In this document: piece by piece, positions 1 to 10,702 of the stretch
Layout: each line of letters opens with the position of its first letter
Numbering within the stretch: position 1 is the stretch's first letter
Assembly (NCBI GenBank): GCA_014843695.1
Contig: CM026390.1
Span: forward strand, 93,000,530 to 93,064,529
DNA: 64,000 nt
Source: Archivesica marissinica
Lineage: Eukaryota > Mollusca > Bivalvia > Venerida > Vesicomyidae
Direction: 5' to 3'
Translations under genes and position numbers: made by a program
The notes under the pieces: model-generated
The model's input: only the letters and a program-made list of their open reading frames with translations
What the model was told of the DNA's origin: nothing
The model's database searches: none

Positions 1-1714
1 TGAAGATCGCGATGATCAGGACGTGTATGCAGATCGCGATGATCAGGACGTGTATGCAGATCGCTATGATCAGGACGTGTATGTAGATCGCGATGATCAG
101 GACGTGTATGCAAATCACGGTGATCAGGACGTGTATGCAGATCGCTATGATCAGGACGTGTATGCAGATCGCGATGATCAGGACGTGTATGCAGGTCGCG
201 GTGATCAGGACGTGTATGCAAATCACGGTGATCAGGACGTGTATGCAAATCACGGTGATCAGGACGTGTATGCAGATCGCGGTGATCAGGACGTGTATGC
301 AGATCGCGATGATCAGGACGTGTATGCAAATCACGGTGATCAGGACGTGTATGCAGATCGCTATGATCAGGACGTGTATGCAGATCGCGATGATCAGGAC
401 GTGTATGCAGGTCGCGGTGATCAGGACGTGTATGCAAATCACGGTGATCAGGACGTGTATGCAGATCGCGGTGATCAGGACGTGTATGCAGATCGCGATG
501 ATCAGGACGTGTATGCAGATCGCTATGATCAGGACGTGTATGTAGATCGCGATGATCAGGACGTGTATGCAAATCACGGTGATCAGGACGTGTATGCAGA
601 TCGCTATGATCAGGACGTGTATGCAGATCGCGATGATCAGGACGTGTATGCAGGTCGCGGTGATCAGGACGTGTAGGCAAATCACGGTGATCAGGACGTG
701 TATGCAAATCACGGTGATCAGGACGTGTATGCAGATCGCGGAGATCAGGACGTGTATGCAGATCGCGATGATCAGGACGTGTATGCAAATCACGGTGATC
801 AGGACGTGTATGCAGATCGCTATGATCAGGACGTGTATGCAGATCGCGATGATCAGGACGTGTATGCAAATCACGGTGATCAGGACGTGTATGCAGATCG
901 CGGTGATCAGGACGTGTATGCAGATCGCGATGATCAGGACGTGTATGCAAATCACGGTGATCAGGACGTGTATGCAGATCGCTATGATCAGGACGTGTAT
1001 GCAGATCGCGATGATCAGGACGTGTATGCAGGTCGCGGTGATCAGGACGTGTATGCAAATCACGGTGATCAGGACGTGTATGCAAATCACGGTGATCAGG
1101 ACGTGTATGCAGATCGCGGTGATCAGGACGTGTATGCAGATCGCGATGATCAGGACTTGTATGCAGATCGCGGTGATCAGGACTTGTATGCAGGTCGCGG
1201 TGATCAGGACGTGTATGCAGATCGCGATGATCAGGACGTGTATGCAGATCACGGTGATCAGGACGTGTATGCAGATCGCGGTGATCAGGACGTGTATGCA
1301 GATCGCGGTGATCAGGACGTGTATGCAGATCGCGATGATCAGGACGTGTATGCAAATCACGGTGATCAGGACGTGTATGCAGATCGCTATGATCAGGACG
1401 TGTATGCAGATCGCGATGATCAGGACGTGTATGCAGGTCGCGGTGATCAGGACGTGTATGCAAATCACGGTGATCAGGACGTGTATGCAAATCACGGTGA
1501 TCAGGACGTGTATGCAGATCGCGGTGATCAGGACGTGTATGCAGATCGCGATGATCAGGACGTGTATGCAGATCGCGGTGATCAGGACTTGTATGCAGGT
1601 CGCGGTGATCAGGACGTGTATGCAGATCGCGATGATCAGGACGTGTATGCAGATCACGGTGATCAGGACGTGTATGCAGATCGCGGTGATCAGGACGTGT
1701 ATGCAGATCGCTAT
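1..1714. repeat. 27-bp tandem array (about 63 units), open at left edge
   Basis: Head-to-tail 27-bp units with the core GATCAGGACGTGTATGCA followed by a variable 9-mer (AGATCGCGAT-, AGATCGCTAT-, AATCACGGT- or AGGTCGCGGT-like). The variants recur in the same order several times, so there is higher-order structure. Because 27 is a multiple of three, two forward frames stay open for long stretches: one reads 9-residue units DQDVYADRG, the other IRTCMQIAV. Each open frame is cut once by a one-base change (TAG at about 674 in the first, TAG at about 543 in the second). The array is already under way at base 1 and dissolves into unique sequence after 1714. It is either a non-coding minisatellite or a coding repeat of an unseen gene; nothing here decides this. 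Confidence 0.95.
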
Positions 1715-2112
1715 GGTCATGTCACGGCCTGCTCAGTCGTCGAGACTTTACTGTTCTGGCCACAGCCATATGTACGTGGCACACTATTTCTTTTGTTTGA
1801 GGACGTGGGTCCTTTCGGACACCAAAAACATTATATCAACGATATATATATTTATTTATTTATTCGTAAACCGACTAAACTACACAACATGTACAACATG
1901 TTACATCAACATGGTGATGGCGAATGCAACGCAGCATTGTATTAGTCTATCACATTTGTGTAATAGATTTCGGGTCACGGGTTAGTAATATATTAATAAA
2001 ATGTATAACGGGACATGGGCAGCGTATAGGTTAGGTGGTCAATTATGTATATGTGTTCGTTGTAACTGGACAATACTATCTTGATTATTTCCGTTGGACT
2101 ATCAACACATGC
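1715..2112. other. Unassigned AT-rich stretch
   Basis: Unique sequence after the 27-bp array. It has a short TTTA run near 1850 and no ORF or repeat that I can support. Confidence 0.5.
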
Positions 2113-2582
2113 ATTAAAGCAGCATTATATCGTAATAAAGGATGTGTTTGGTAAAATATTAATACTAATGTGTGTGTGTTTACAAAAATAGAAATAGTCG
2201 CTCAGAAACGATAACATTCAAATAAATATAAACCGTCGTATACGCGAATTTGTTTATCAACAAACGAAATGTAAACACACACACAGCGCGCATGCGTGAA
2301 ACAACAGCGGATATGCCATGTTTGTTTTCAATATTGCCGAAGAAGGACGATGCATTCCGAATGCAAATCAGGTTCCTAGTGTAAACAAGTACGCGTGACC
2401 TACCGACTCGGAAAGTCCTACTTTCGGTTTCGAGTTTGTTTTATCGCAAACAAACACTGTTTACTAATTGAACATAAATATACAAATTATAATTTAGAAT
2501 GTGTAGCAGCATTGCTACCCATACGTAAAATTTGAATTGTTCAAATATCTTTTATTTCATACGATGTAATGCTGCTTTAAAT
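2113..2582. mobile_element. MITE-like block with terminal inverted repeats
   Basis: The left end at 2113 (ATTAAAGCAGCATTATATCG) and the right end at 2551-2582 are inverted copies over roughly 25-30 nt: the reverse complement of the right end reads TTTAAAGCAGCATTACATCG. A second inner inverted pair (TGTGTGTGTTTAC near 2170, GTAAACACACACA near 2270) lies inside. There is no transposase-like ORF. The size (470 bp) and terminal repeats fit a non-autonomous DNA element, but no clean target-site duplication is visible. Confidence 0.4.
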
Positions 2583-3000
2583 GGTGGTTAATTTACACAT
2601 TATAAGCAATTACATTTTATGTTTCCAAATCAATTTTCTCGGGAGAATGAGTTTAATGTTTATTTCTAGTTGTACAGTGTGACATCACAATATTTGAACA
2701 CAACGAGTACTATTTTCATACTGAAAGTTAACATAACATTTATAATAGATATCGATAAAGATTCTTCTAAATGAGGCATACTTCGAATGTAGGAGACCCT
2801 ATGTTTTCGGCCGCTATGTTTACTTTGCAGAATGCTGTTGTACTAACATAGGCTAAAGCCAGCTCATACAGAATATCATAGACTATGTATCTATAATAGC
2901 ATGTGTTGTTACTGTCGATAGAGCTTATCGCCGTGGCCCTGGTCAGAGCCCTAGCGTTATATATACGACGTCTACTATTAAACTATTTTTTAATATTTTT
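2583..3000. other. Unassigned intergenic sequence
   Basis: AT-rich unique sequence. I see no ORF, RNA gene or repeat in it. Confidence 0.5.
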
Positions 3001-3183
3001 TTATACAAATTTATTTGAGCTCGATTGCGAAACAAGTTATTTCAACTTATATAAATCACTATCGAGACCTCATTCCTGATGGAATCCATCGCCAATGCCT
3101 TGCCTAAGGGCACAATCGTAACGGCTCCAGTGGGGCTCGAACTCCGGACCTTTCGCACCTGAAGCGAACGCGCTATCACGACT
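3001..3183 (-). mobile_element. SINE-2 family member with Leu-like tRNA head
   Basis: Read on the minus strand, the right end resembles a tRNA: the B box GAGTTCGAGCCCC follows a perfect 5-bp anticodon stem TTCGC/GCGAA with the loop TTCAGGT, which would place CAG (Leu) as anticodon. The left end (GATTGCGAAACAAGTTATT...) matches the tail of the element at 28143-28388 and of the one at 8878-9019. A tRNA head plus a shared tail is typical of SINEs. Confidence 0.6.
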
Positions 3184-3678
3184 TCTAAACTATTAGAACG
3201 TAGACATACAACATGAATGCATGGCAGTTGTTGAACTATTCAAGAATGAACTATATGATCTGTAAGACTTTACTGATTGTGCACCTTGCAAAGTTGTACT
3301 CTCGTATCGTTATATTGTTCTGCGATCTTAATATAGCTTTATTCTAAGACAACCCAGATTACCAACACAGAGCAATCAAATGCTTTTTAAGAGCAACTGG
3401 TGCTATATTGGTAACACCATCCAGATGTTCGTATCCAATAAAACCAACACAGTCTACTGTAGACTATTCTATGAACACTAACTAGCACTATAATTATTAT
3501 ATTTGCAAGCTGTTGTTAACGGTAAGTTGTCTTGTATCGGATAACCTCCACGTACTGATAACCATTCATTTTCTTCTTTGACAATTGATAAATAACCCTA
3601 GTAAATAATTATGTGATATTAAACAGCTTAATATTGACCCCATAGTATTATCAACCTTCACAACAGAGGCATGTCATA
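3184..3678. other. Unassigned intergenic sequence
   Basis: AT-rich sequence ending in a T run that belongs to the next SINE. No supported feature. Confidence 0.5.
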
Positions 3679-3904
3679 TTTTTTTTTTTTTTACGTTTAT
3701 TTATCGTCGCCACCGGTTGCCCATATGAGCGACGCCTCCTGAAGATATTAGTCATTTTAGATTTTGGAGGATAGTGCAATGATACAGAGAGAGACCCATT
3801 CCAGAGTCTCCTCTGGTTCTTTTACGTGCACGGTGTAAAGCACCGACACGAGACCTCGGTTTAACGTCCCATCTGAAAGACTAGGGTCAGACGGGGGATC
3901 GAAC
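3679..3904 (-). mobile_element. SINE-1 copy, 5'-truncated
   Basis: Minus-strand copy of the commonest SINE here. From its 3' end it has a T14 run (the A tail in reverse), then TTTACGTTTATTTATCGTCG, the CGGTTGCCCATATGAGCGAC block and the GTGCACGGTGTAAAGCACCG block. It stops inside the tRNA head at GGGGGATCGAAC. The TTAATTTTATT spacer present in the complete copy at 5787-6082 is missing. The LINE RT fragment begins directly beyond the truncation. Confidence 0.8.
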
Positions 3905-3913
3905 CATACTATT

Positions 3914-4300
3914 TTGATTGTGAATCCATTATGTACTGATGACAATTGGCCATATTGCCCGGATGTGTACTCAGGGTCATCCTACATCATGACATTTGAT
4001 AGTCGGCAAGCTTTTGACCGCGTGTGGCATAATGGACTGATATATAAACTAAATGAATGTGGTATTGACGTTCAAACGCTAAGATATGTTGCAACACTAT
4101 TTAGCAATACGCGGTGCATGGAACCAATCTGTTCCCGTCAGGCAAGACACAATACAGGGAGTGAAAGGTTCTCCTTTGCTCTACCTATTATACATAAACG
4201 GAATAATACAATAGATTGATCATTCTAATCTAGGTCTTTGTTTATATAACATGAATGTCCTATTGTTGCCGACGACATCGTTCTTGTCTCACTTTCTAAA
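3914..4300 (+). pseudogene. Non-LTR retrotransposon (LINE) reverse transcriptase fragment, motifs A to C
   Basis: The frame open to 4219 contains FDSRQAFDRVWHNGLIYKL, which fits RT motif A of non-LTR elements (F-D-x3-A-F-D, first D catalytic). After about 4150 homology continues in another frame (QGVKGSPL, then LLYINGI), which matches the motif B region. After a further break, motif C appears as ADDIVLVS near 4270. It is thus a decayed polymerase core with at least two frame changes. No start codon, endonuclease or 3' end is present. The coding sequence runs directly into the 43-bp array and resumes after it (NKWRK near 5250). The family is LINE, Jockey/CR1-like group at best; I cannot name the clade. 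Confidence 0.75.
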
Positions 4301-5249
4301 TCTGGTCTCGATCTAATGATTCAGATATGGTATGAATACTAACTCTGGTCTCGATCTAATGATTCAGATATGGTATGAATACTAACTCTGGTCTCGATCT
4401 AATGATTCAGATATGGTATGAATACTAACTCTGGTCTCGATCTAATGATTCAGATATGGTATGAATACTAACTCTGGTCTCGATCTAATGATTCAGATAT
4501 GGTATGAATACTAACTCTGGTCTCGATCTAATGATTCAGATATGGTATGAATACTAACTCTGGTCTCGATCTAATGATTCAGATATGGTATGAATACTAA
4601 CTCTGGTCTCGATCTAATGATTCAGATATGGTATGAATACTAACTCTGGTCTCGATCTAATGATTCAGATATGGTATGAATACTAACTCTGGTCTCGATC
4701 TAATGATTCAGATATGGTATGAATACTAACTCTGGTCTCGATCTAATGATTCAGATATGGTATGAATACTAACTCTGGTCTCGATCTAATGATTCAGATA
4801 TGGTATGAATACTAACTCTGGTCTCGATCTAATGATTCAGATATGGTATGAATACTAACTCTGGTCTCGATCTAATGATTCAGATATGGTATGAATACTA
4901 ACTCTGGTCTCGATCTAATGATTCAGATATAGTATGAATACTAACTCTGGTATCGATCTAATGATTCAGATATGGTATGAATACTAACTCTGGTCTCGAT
5001 CTAATGATTCAGATATGGTATGAATACTAACTCTGGTCTCGATCTAATGATTCAGATATGGTATGAATACTAAATCTGGTCTCGATCTAATTAATCAGAT
5101 ATGGTATGAATACTAACTCTGGTCTCGATCTAATGATTCAGATATGGTATGAATACTAACTCTGGTTTCGATCTAATGATTCAGATATGGTATGAATACT
5201 AAATCTGGTCTCGATCTAATTATTCAGATATGGTATGAATACTAACTCT
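4301..5249. repeat. 43-bp tandem array (about 22 units) inside the LINE RT
   Basis: Units of 43 bp start TCTGGTCTCGATCTAATGAT and end ATGGTATGAATACTAAC. Most are identical; a few carry single changes, and two late units have AAATCTGG and TAATTATTCAG. The first unit is contiguous in frame with the RT motif C sequence upstream (ADDIVLVS, then SKSGLDLMIQ), and the sequence after the last unit reads NKWRK, as expected for the continuing RT. The monomer is therefore a piece of RT coding DNA amplified in place. Confidence 0.95.
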
Positions 5250-5274
5250 AACAAGTGGAGGAAATAAAGATATC

Positions 5275-5360
5275 TATTATTATGTATTGATGACCATTGG
5301 CTATCTTGCTCGGATGCGTACTCTGGTCTTCCTCCACAATAATACTGGATAGTCGCCATA
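5275..5360 (+). repeat. Diverged second copy of the sequence at 3925-4010
   Basis: Roughly 55 bases (ATTATGTATTGATGACCATT, then CGGATGCGTACTCTGGTC) match 3928-3980 with scattered transitions and transversions. At protein level both read C-x-D-D-x-W-x3-C-x-D-x-Y-S-G. The copies therefore flank the RT fragment and its minisatellite. The downstream part is lost to a stop. Confidence 0.7.
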
Positions 5361-5775
5361 CTACTGACATTAACTGACTTTAAACCACCAAAATCAAACA
5401 AAAACAAAAACCAGAATAGCAATGCACCTTCTACTATGGCCCAACGATAACGTGTTATCTACAAGCATTACTATAAATTGGAACAAGCCAAATCAATACG
5501 TAGGGTGTAATAAATAATCCTGTGTGCCAAGTAATGCATACATAAATGATAATAAACTTCGTTTTACCCGTTATAATAATAATATTAGCCCATGCTATCT
5601 TTTTCGCGGAATTTCGTTATCATTGGGGTATAGTATATAACCGTATTACTACTTTAATTTGACAATAGATTTATAACTCATATTGATCGATTACACAATA
5701 CTTCTCTCATGTTAATGATTAACAAGAACAATAACAGTTTTGCAATTATGGGTCAGCAACACATGCGCAGTTTTT
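5361..5775. other. Unassigned AT-rich stretch
   Basis: Unique sequence up to the left target-site duplication of the SINE at 5787. No feature seen. Confidence 0.5.
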
Positions 5776-6093
5776 AATAGTTGATATTTTGTTTTTTTTT
5801 ACGTTTATTTATCGTCGCTACCGGTTGCCCATATGAGCGACGCCTCCTGAAGAGATTAGTCATTTTAGATTTTGGAGGATAGTGCAATGATACAGACAGA
5901 GACCCATTCCAGAGTCTCCTCTGGTTCTTTTACGTGCACGGTGTAAAGCACCGACACGAGACCTCGGTTTAAAGTCCCATCTGAAAGACTGTTAATTTTA
6001 TTAGGGTCAGACGGGGGATCGAACCTGCGATCCCTGGATTACCAGTCCAGCGTGTTACCACTGGACTACAGATCCGTCTGTGAATAGTTGATA
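5776..6093 (-). mobile_element. Complete SINE-1 with perfect 11-bp target-site duplication
   Basis: AATAGTTGATA occurs at 5776-5786 and again at 6083-6093, bracketing 5787-6082. On the minus strand the element starts CAGACGGATCTGTAGTCCAG (A-box-like). It continues with an anticodon stem CTGGA/TCCAG around the loop CTGGTAA (GGT, Thr-like), the B box GGTTCGATCCC, then a body of about 200 bp and an A-rich 3' end after AAATAAACGTAAA. It is the best reference copy of this family in the window. Confidence 0.92.
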
Positions 6094-6660
6094 AAGATAT
6101 ATAGAGGATATTATGCCACTCGTGGAAATAGAAATTACGGTGATCATGAGATGAAATAAAATCCTATCTTACACTGATAAACACACATCTTTTTCTTTTA
6201 TGATTTCCAATGTCTTTGGCTAATATAATATTTCTTTTCAAATTGTATTAATTTTAACTGCGTGATACAACCGCACAACCACTGCTGTTAGTGTGAACGT
6301 CCGTAATAAGAAATAGTTCCTGTATAATGTTCAAGTTAGTTTCTGTTTGCTGTCAAAATTAAAAACTACAGACAAAACAAATTCATTAGAATATATTACT
6401 TAACAATTTACTATGCATGATAGTCAGGAAATAGCTCCCCAACACAAAAGTACACCTAACACCACAGGAATACGAAACGCAACAAGTGGCAGAGAAAATG
6501 CCATCTTTCACTGTTTTAAAGCGGTGTAAAATGGGGGTTTCTTTCACTGAGAACACTCTAGCATTCATTGGAAAGCTTAAAGAAAAGTGTTGTTTAAGAT
6601 AATTACTTCTGAAACATGAGTCATGAAATATACACACGTTGCTATTACTCGCAATGGAAT
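6094..6660. other. Unassigned intergenic sequence
   Basis: AT-rich, with short chance ORFs on both strands. No recognised product or RNA. Confidence 0.5.
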
Positions 6661-6705
6661 TTTTTATTTAACATCACTGCCGCTTGCCCATTTAAGCGAC
6701 GGGCA
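6661..6705 (-). repeat. Diverged SINE-1 tail remnant
   Basis: TTTATTTAACATCACTGCCG then CTTGCCCATTTAAGCGACGG aligns with the SINE-1 tail TTTATTTATCGTCGCTACCG then GTTGCCCATATGAGCGACG. Only the tail is recognisable, so this is either an old copy or a different element sharing the tail. Confidence 0.4.
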
Positions 6706-7540
6706 TTTTACCTAACAACACATTTCATGGCCAGGCTCCAGCGGTTAATCAGTACTTGGGGAACCAACCTCCGTAAGAAAATGCAATACGCTGGCGTGTA
6801 TTTACAGAGAAGGTTGACGTCTGGAGAAATGGTTTCGGGTTAAAAACCAAATATCATTTTATTATCTTTTCATTGTTTTAAGAACATTTTTAGGTGATAT
6901 TCACGCAAGTTTAAAAATGACACACCATCACTATCAAAGTATATGGCCATTTGTCCAGATTCGAAGCATCTGTGTATATTTACGTTCGCTGTTTTCTTGG
7001 TGGTGTATAGATGTATAACACTTCTGTCCCTTCATGTATAAGTGGATTTTCTGCCCATTGTACTGTGTATAGTCTCACACAATTGGGTACATTTTAATCA
7101 ATATAATAATAAAGGTATATATATCTTAAACACGTTGATGGCTTTTTAAATATAACTTCCATCCTCGCACAACATCGCTTCTCTCAAAGGTCAATGCGGC
7201 AACTCAGATACCAGGTTATTACTACCGTTTCTTCCCATTAATTAATATTAGCGGAGGGATTTTAATATAGCACATTCTCACCATTACGTGGTGATGTGTA
7301 TCATGCAAACCTTGCGGCGTAGCCAGCAGATAATGGCATGCAAGCCCGTTTGGGCGTTGTGACGTAAAGGCAACTGACACCCATATTTATATATAGTGAA
7401 GATCACGCTTAGAAACCAATCAACATATTTTGCACATTGCGTCTCTTATTCACAAACGCACACGCAGTTTCAAATTAGCTGGCTAAATTGATTAAACATG
7501 ATGTTGTGATATATCATACCTACGCATGTTCGCTTCACGT
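6706..7540. other. Unassigned intergenic sequence
   Basis: No supported gene. Near 7527-7549 a short stretch (TTCGCTTCACGTGCGAAAGG) resembles the anticodon arm of the Leu-headed SINE at 3001-3183, possibly a remnant, just before the LINE fragment. Confidence 0.45.
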
Positions 7541-8297
7541 GCGAAAGGATAGGAGCACGAGCACTGCTGGAGATGGAGTTCAAACATTTAGTGCGGAAAA
7601 AGGTCAAAGAGGCTTATCACCAATATCTGGAAAACATCCTAAATCTAAACAGTGCTGATGCCTCCCATCCTTACAGACCAAACATCAAGACACTTTATTC
7701 CCTCCTTAAGCATTCCAAGCAAGACTCCAAATCAATGCCACCCCTAAAGCATGAACACAAATTTCATCATGAAGAAGCTGCTAAAGCCACAGCACTGAAC
7801 AAACAGTTTCAGTCTGTCTTCAGCTCCAAATCCCCACTAAGACTTACCTCCATTTGTAAAATGAAAATTCAGGACACAAATGGAAACCTGAATGGTCAAT
7901 CCACGCCAAACATGAATGAGATCACAGTAAGTTCAATTGGCATAGAGAAGCTTCTCAATAACCTGAACCTCCATAAGGCTAGTGGTCCTGACCAAACTAA
8001 GCCAATCATACTTAAAACCCTGTCTAAAGAACTCTCACATATCCTTGAAGTCTTATTCCAAAAATCCCTCAACGAAGGATCACTGCCGGCCCAGTGGAAG
8101 TCAGCAAATGTTGCTCCCATTTACAAAAAAGGGGACAAGTCAAACTCCGCCGACATTAGGCCTATCTCACTGACGTGTTCTATGCAAGGTTCTAGAACAT
8201 ATAGTTTCCTCCTCGATAGTAAAAAAACACTTCACTAACCACAGTATTCACTACCATTTGCAGCATGGGTTTAGAGAAAACATGTTTCATACATAAC
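7541..8297 (+). pseudogene. LINE reverse transcriptase N-terminal fragment
   Basis: The frame open from the ATG at 7573 to 8238 gives 221 residues that read as the start of a non-LTR RT domain. There is a basic helical lead (KKVKEAYHQYLENIL), a LNKQFQSVFS segment, GIEKLLNNLNLHKASGPDQ (about residues 124-142), and PAQWKSANVAPIYKKGDKS then RPISL (about 173-202), corresponding to RT motifs 1 and 2. After RPISLTC the frame is lost; near 8250-8280 another frame reads YHLQHGFREN, the expected next RT motif, then stops. The frame is open upstream of the ATG to about 7541, so the ATG is not a reliable start. No catalytic motif A or C follows. It is a 5'- and 3'-truncated relic, not obviously the same element as the piece at 3914. 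Confidence 0.82.
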
Positions 8298-8809
8298 CAA
8301 CGATAATGTGCACATTTGTGTGATTTTACGGGCTACATTTAAATTGCAATCCAAATCCTTTAATAGATTCCTGATTCGCTATGTATGCTATGTATGCTAT
8401 GTATGCTATGTATGCTATGTATGCGCTCTCCACTGACAGTAACAATCAGTTCAATATCTTGTCAGTATTTCCAGTAATCCGTAATTAATACATCATATAT
8501 ATGCATATGGACATACTATATTGTGTGTATGGGATCTCGCCAGGGCTACTACTGCATATGATAGAGAAACATTTCAAATCCGAAAATCCTAGAATATTTA
8601 AGCATTATGCATCTTTTTACAACTATTGGATTGCTTCTTACTGCCACTGCCAGACGTGACACCAATATTGCATTATGTTATGCATATATACCAAACTATA
8701 AATCAATTGCATTTGTCCTTATGGACTTACTATCCAATGGTCACTAATAGAACCCATACGAAACACCTACACATCTCATGAAAGGACATTTCGTTTCTTA
8801 CCGTGCACC
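8298..8809. other. Unassigned sequence with a 9-bp repeat (x5)
   Basis: Five perfect copies of GCTATGTAT lie at 8378-8422. The rest is AT-rich and unassigned. Confidence 0.7.
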
Positions 8810-9118
8810 ACTACCGTGCATGTAATAGAACAAGAGGAGCTTCTGGAATGGGTCTGTATCCTCCAAAAATCTAAAAAGGTTTAAACTTTATTTATTTTAC
8901 AACGATTTAACAACTTATATTAATCACTCTCGTTGGCGCGGATGAAAGCGTATATGTGGTCATTCGTGTGGGAGGAAACCGGAGTACCCGGAGAAAACCC
9001 ACATGTCCGATCTGGCGACCAACTCACATCTCACATACTTCCAACAATCTAAAATGACTAATTTCTTCAGTAGGCGGCGCTCATATAGGCAACCGGTAGC
9101 GACGATAAATAAACGTAA
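8810..9118. mobile_element. Composite of SINE-1 and SINE-2 pieces
   Basis: Three blocks: 8810-8877 is an eroded plus-strand SINE-1 body piece (CTTCTGGAATGGGTCTGTATCC as two adjacent matches). 8878-9019 is a minus-strand SINE-2 body (CAACTTATATTAATCACTCT, then GGAGTACCCGGAG). 9035-9118 is a plus-strand SINE-1 tail (AAAATGACTAATTTCTTCAG, then GCAACCGGTAGCGACGATAA). The junction CATCTCACATACTTCC joins SINE-2 and SINE-1 sequence. Confidence 0.7.
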
Positions 9119-10327
9119 ATCAAACAAATACCGTGCATTATAACGCCGACTATAACTTCTATAATTATTAAGTTCGCCTCACGTTGAATACTTCGTCCGG
9201 ATATGAAGTTAAGATATTTGATACATAGAATTGTGTTAAGTCACTTTGTCTGTTCAGGATTAGACTATGCACACTATGGAAGGTAATACAATACTGTCAT
9301 GGCACTTATCCCTTCATATTTATTACATGTTTAGCTATTGGCATCAAAAACCGGAAATGGCCAGCGTATGTGGTTGTTGTAATACGGAGTTATGCCAAGA
9401 CACATTACACCGAGTAAATATAATGTTTTTATTCACAAGCCAAACTGATTAAATTCATCTGCGCGTGACGAGAAGATTTGTTAATATCCATGTCATGCTG
9501 GCAAAACTACTCTCGTATCTGTAAGGATATCGCATCAGAAGAGCAATTTATGTGCCGGTAAATCATCCTATGTAATATTAAACTTGCTGCATGCAACACA
9601 CAAGCAATGCATTATCAGAAATAAAGACCATACAATATTGTGACATATGAGAGACTATTCTAGATATAGATTTATACCATAATTTGCGCTGCAGCAAAAT
9701 AACCAACCAACATGGCGTCGCAATTCTGGTGTCTCGAGCTATAAACACTAACTCCTTCACGGCGGACTATTAACACTACAATCCTGCCATATCGCTACAT
9801 TAGTCAGCATCCATGTCCAGATATAGTAGCAATTCCAATTTAAAACCAAAAGTTACACATTTGACTGATTTTGTAAATAGAGTTTCAAGAGTTTATTTCG
9901 AAATACAATGGGCAATATGCCCATGAGTACACATTATATACACATTACATACTTTCAAACGTGAACATTGGCACTGCGTGCCTTGTGTAAATATATAATA
10001 TAATTATATAGAGCAAATGTGCAAATAAAAACATCGTTTACGATTGGCTAGCGTATAACGTATAATGAGATATGAACACTAGTTATAGAACAGGTTGTTT
10101 CTGACTTGAAATGATTTGTAGCCAAATCTTTAATTATTAGAACATTTTTTGAGGTCATCAATTCAATAAATTTAGGAACATTTGGATTTATATGGTAAAT
10201 ATGTACTTGTGAAATAACATACATGTGGAACACACACTGTTGCTTAGAATACATGTATTCACTAGTCGTTTGTTTTATAATATGTTAATGCATTTAAAAG
10301 CTGATCATCACGTCAGTAAAGTAAACC
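9119..10327. other. Unassigned intergenic sequence (1.2 kb)
   Basis: Unique, AT-rich sequence with only chance ORFs of about 60 residues on either strand. No repeat, RNA or protein similarity that I can name. Confidence 0.5.
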
Positions 10328-10409
10328 TCCGTGGTCGAGTGGTCAAGTTGGCTGACTGGCATACCACTGTAACCTATCATCACTGATGATCATGGGTTCG
10401 AGCCCCGCT
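10328..10409 (+). other. tRNA-like SINE head (isolated)
   Basis: TCCGTGGTCGAGTGGTCAAG is a class-II-like A-box region, and GGGTTCGAGCCCC is a perfect B box 60 bp later. The anticodon arm does not pair convincingly and there is no good acceptor stem, so I read it as the promoter head of a SINE or a decayed tRNA rather than a functional tRNA gene. Confidence 0.5.
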
Positions 10410-10565
10410 CAGAATATTAAATACGTTTTGATGTGCTTACTATAATTTACAATCGAACTGCATTGATAATAACTGAAGCACATGTACATGAAACATTTGC
10501 AATTCGGTGAATTTACAGATTGTTTTTGGACGATTGTGTTATAAATAGCATCTTATATTCGTGTT

Positions 10566-10649
10566 CATTTGTTGTTGAATTTATTTATCTCGCCTGAGGT
10601 CGTTTTTATTGTTTTTAGAAGACTCGTTAAATAAATTCAATAACAAATG
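10566..10649. repeat. Inverted repeat, 21-nt arms, 42-nt loop
   Basis: CATTTGTTGTTGAATTTATT(T) at 10566-10586 pairs with 10629-10649, whose reverse complement differs at one base. It can extrude as a stem-loop; role unknown. Confidence 0.75.
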
Positions 10650-10702
10650 ACCACTCATTTAATAGCTCGATCCCATATCTATTTCATTTGATAGCATACA
10701 AT

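Noticed and set aside
3757..3945. 62-residue minus-strand ORF (similar one at 27631-27846)
   Set aside because: Both are translations of the SINE-1 body.
5990..6080. Thr(GGT)-like tRNA on the minus strand (also at 10703 and 62700)
   Set aside because: It is the head of a SINE: continuous with the SINE body, with no proper acceptor stem and with target duplications outside the whole element.
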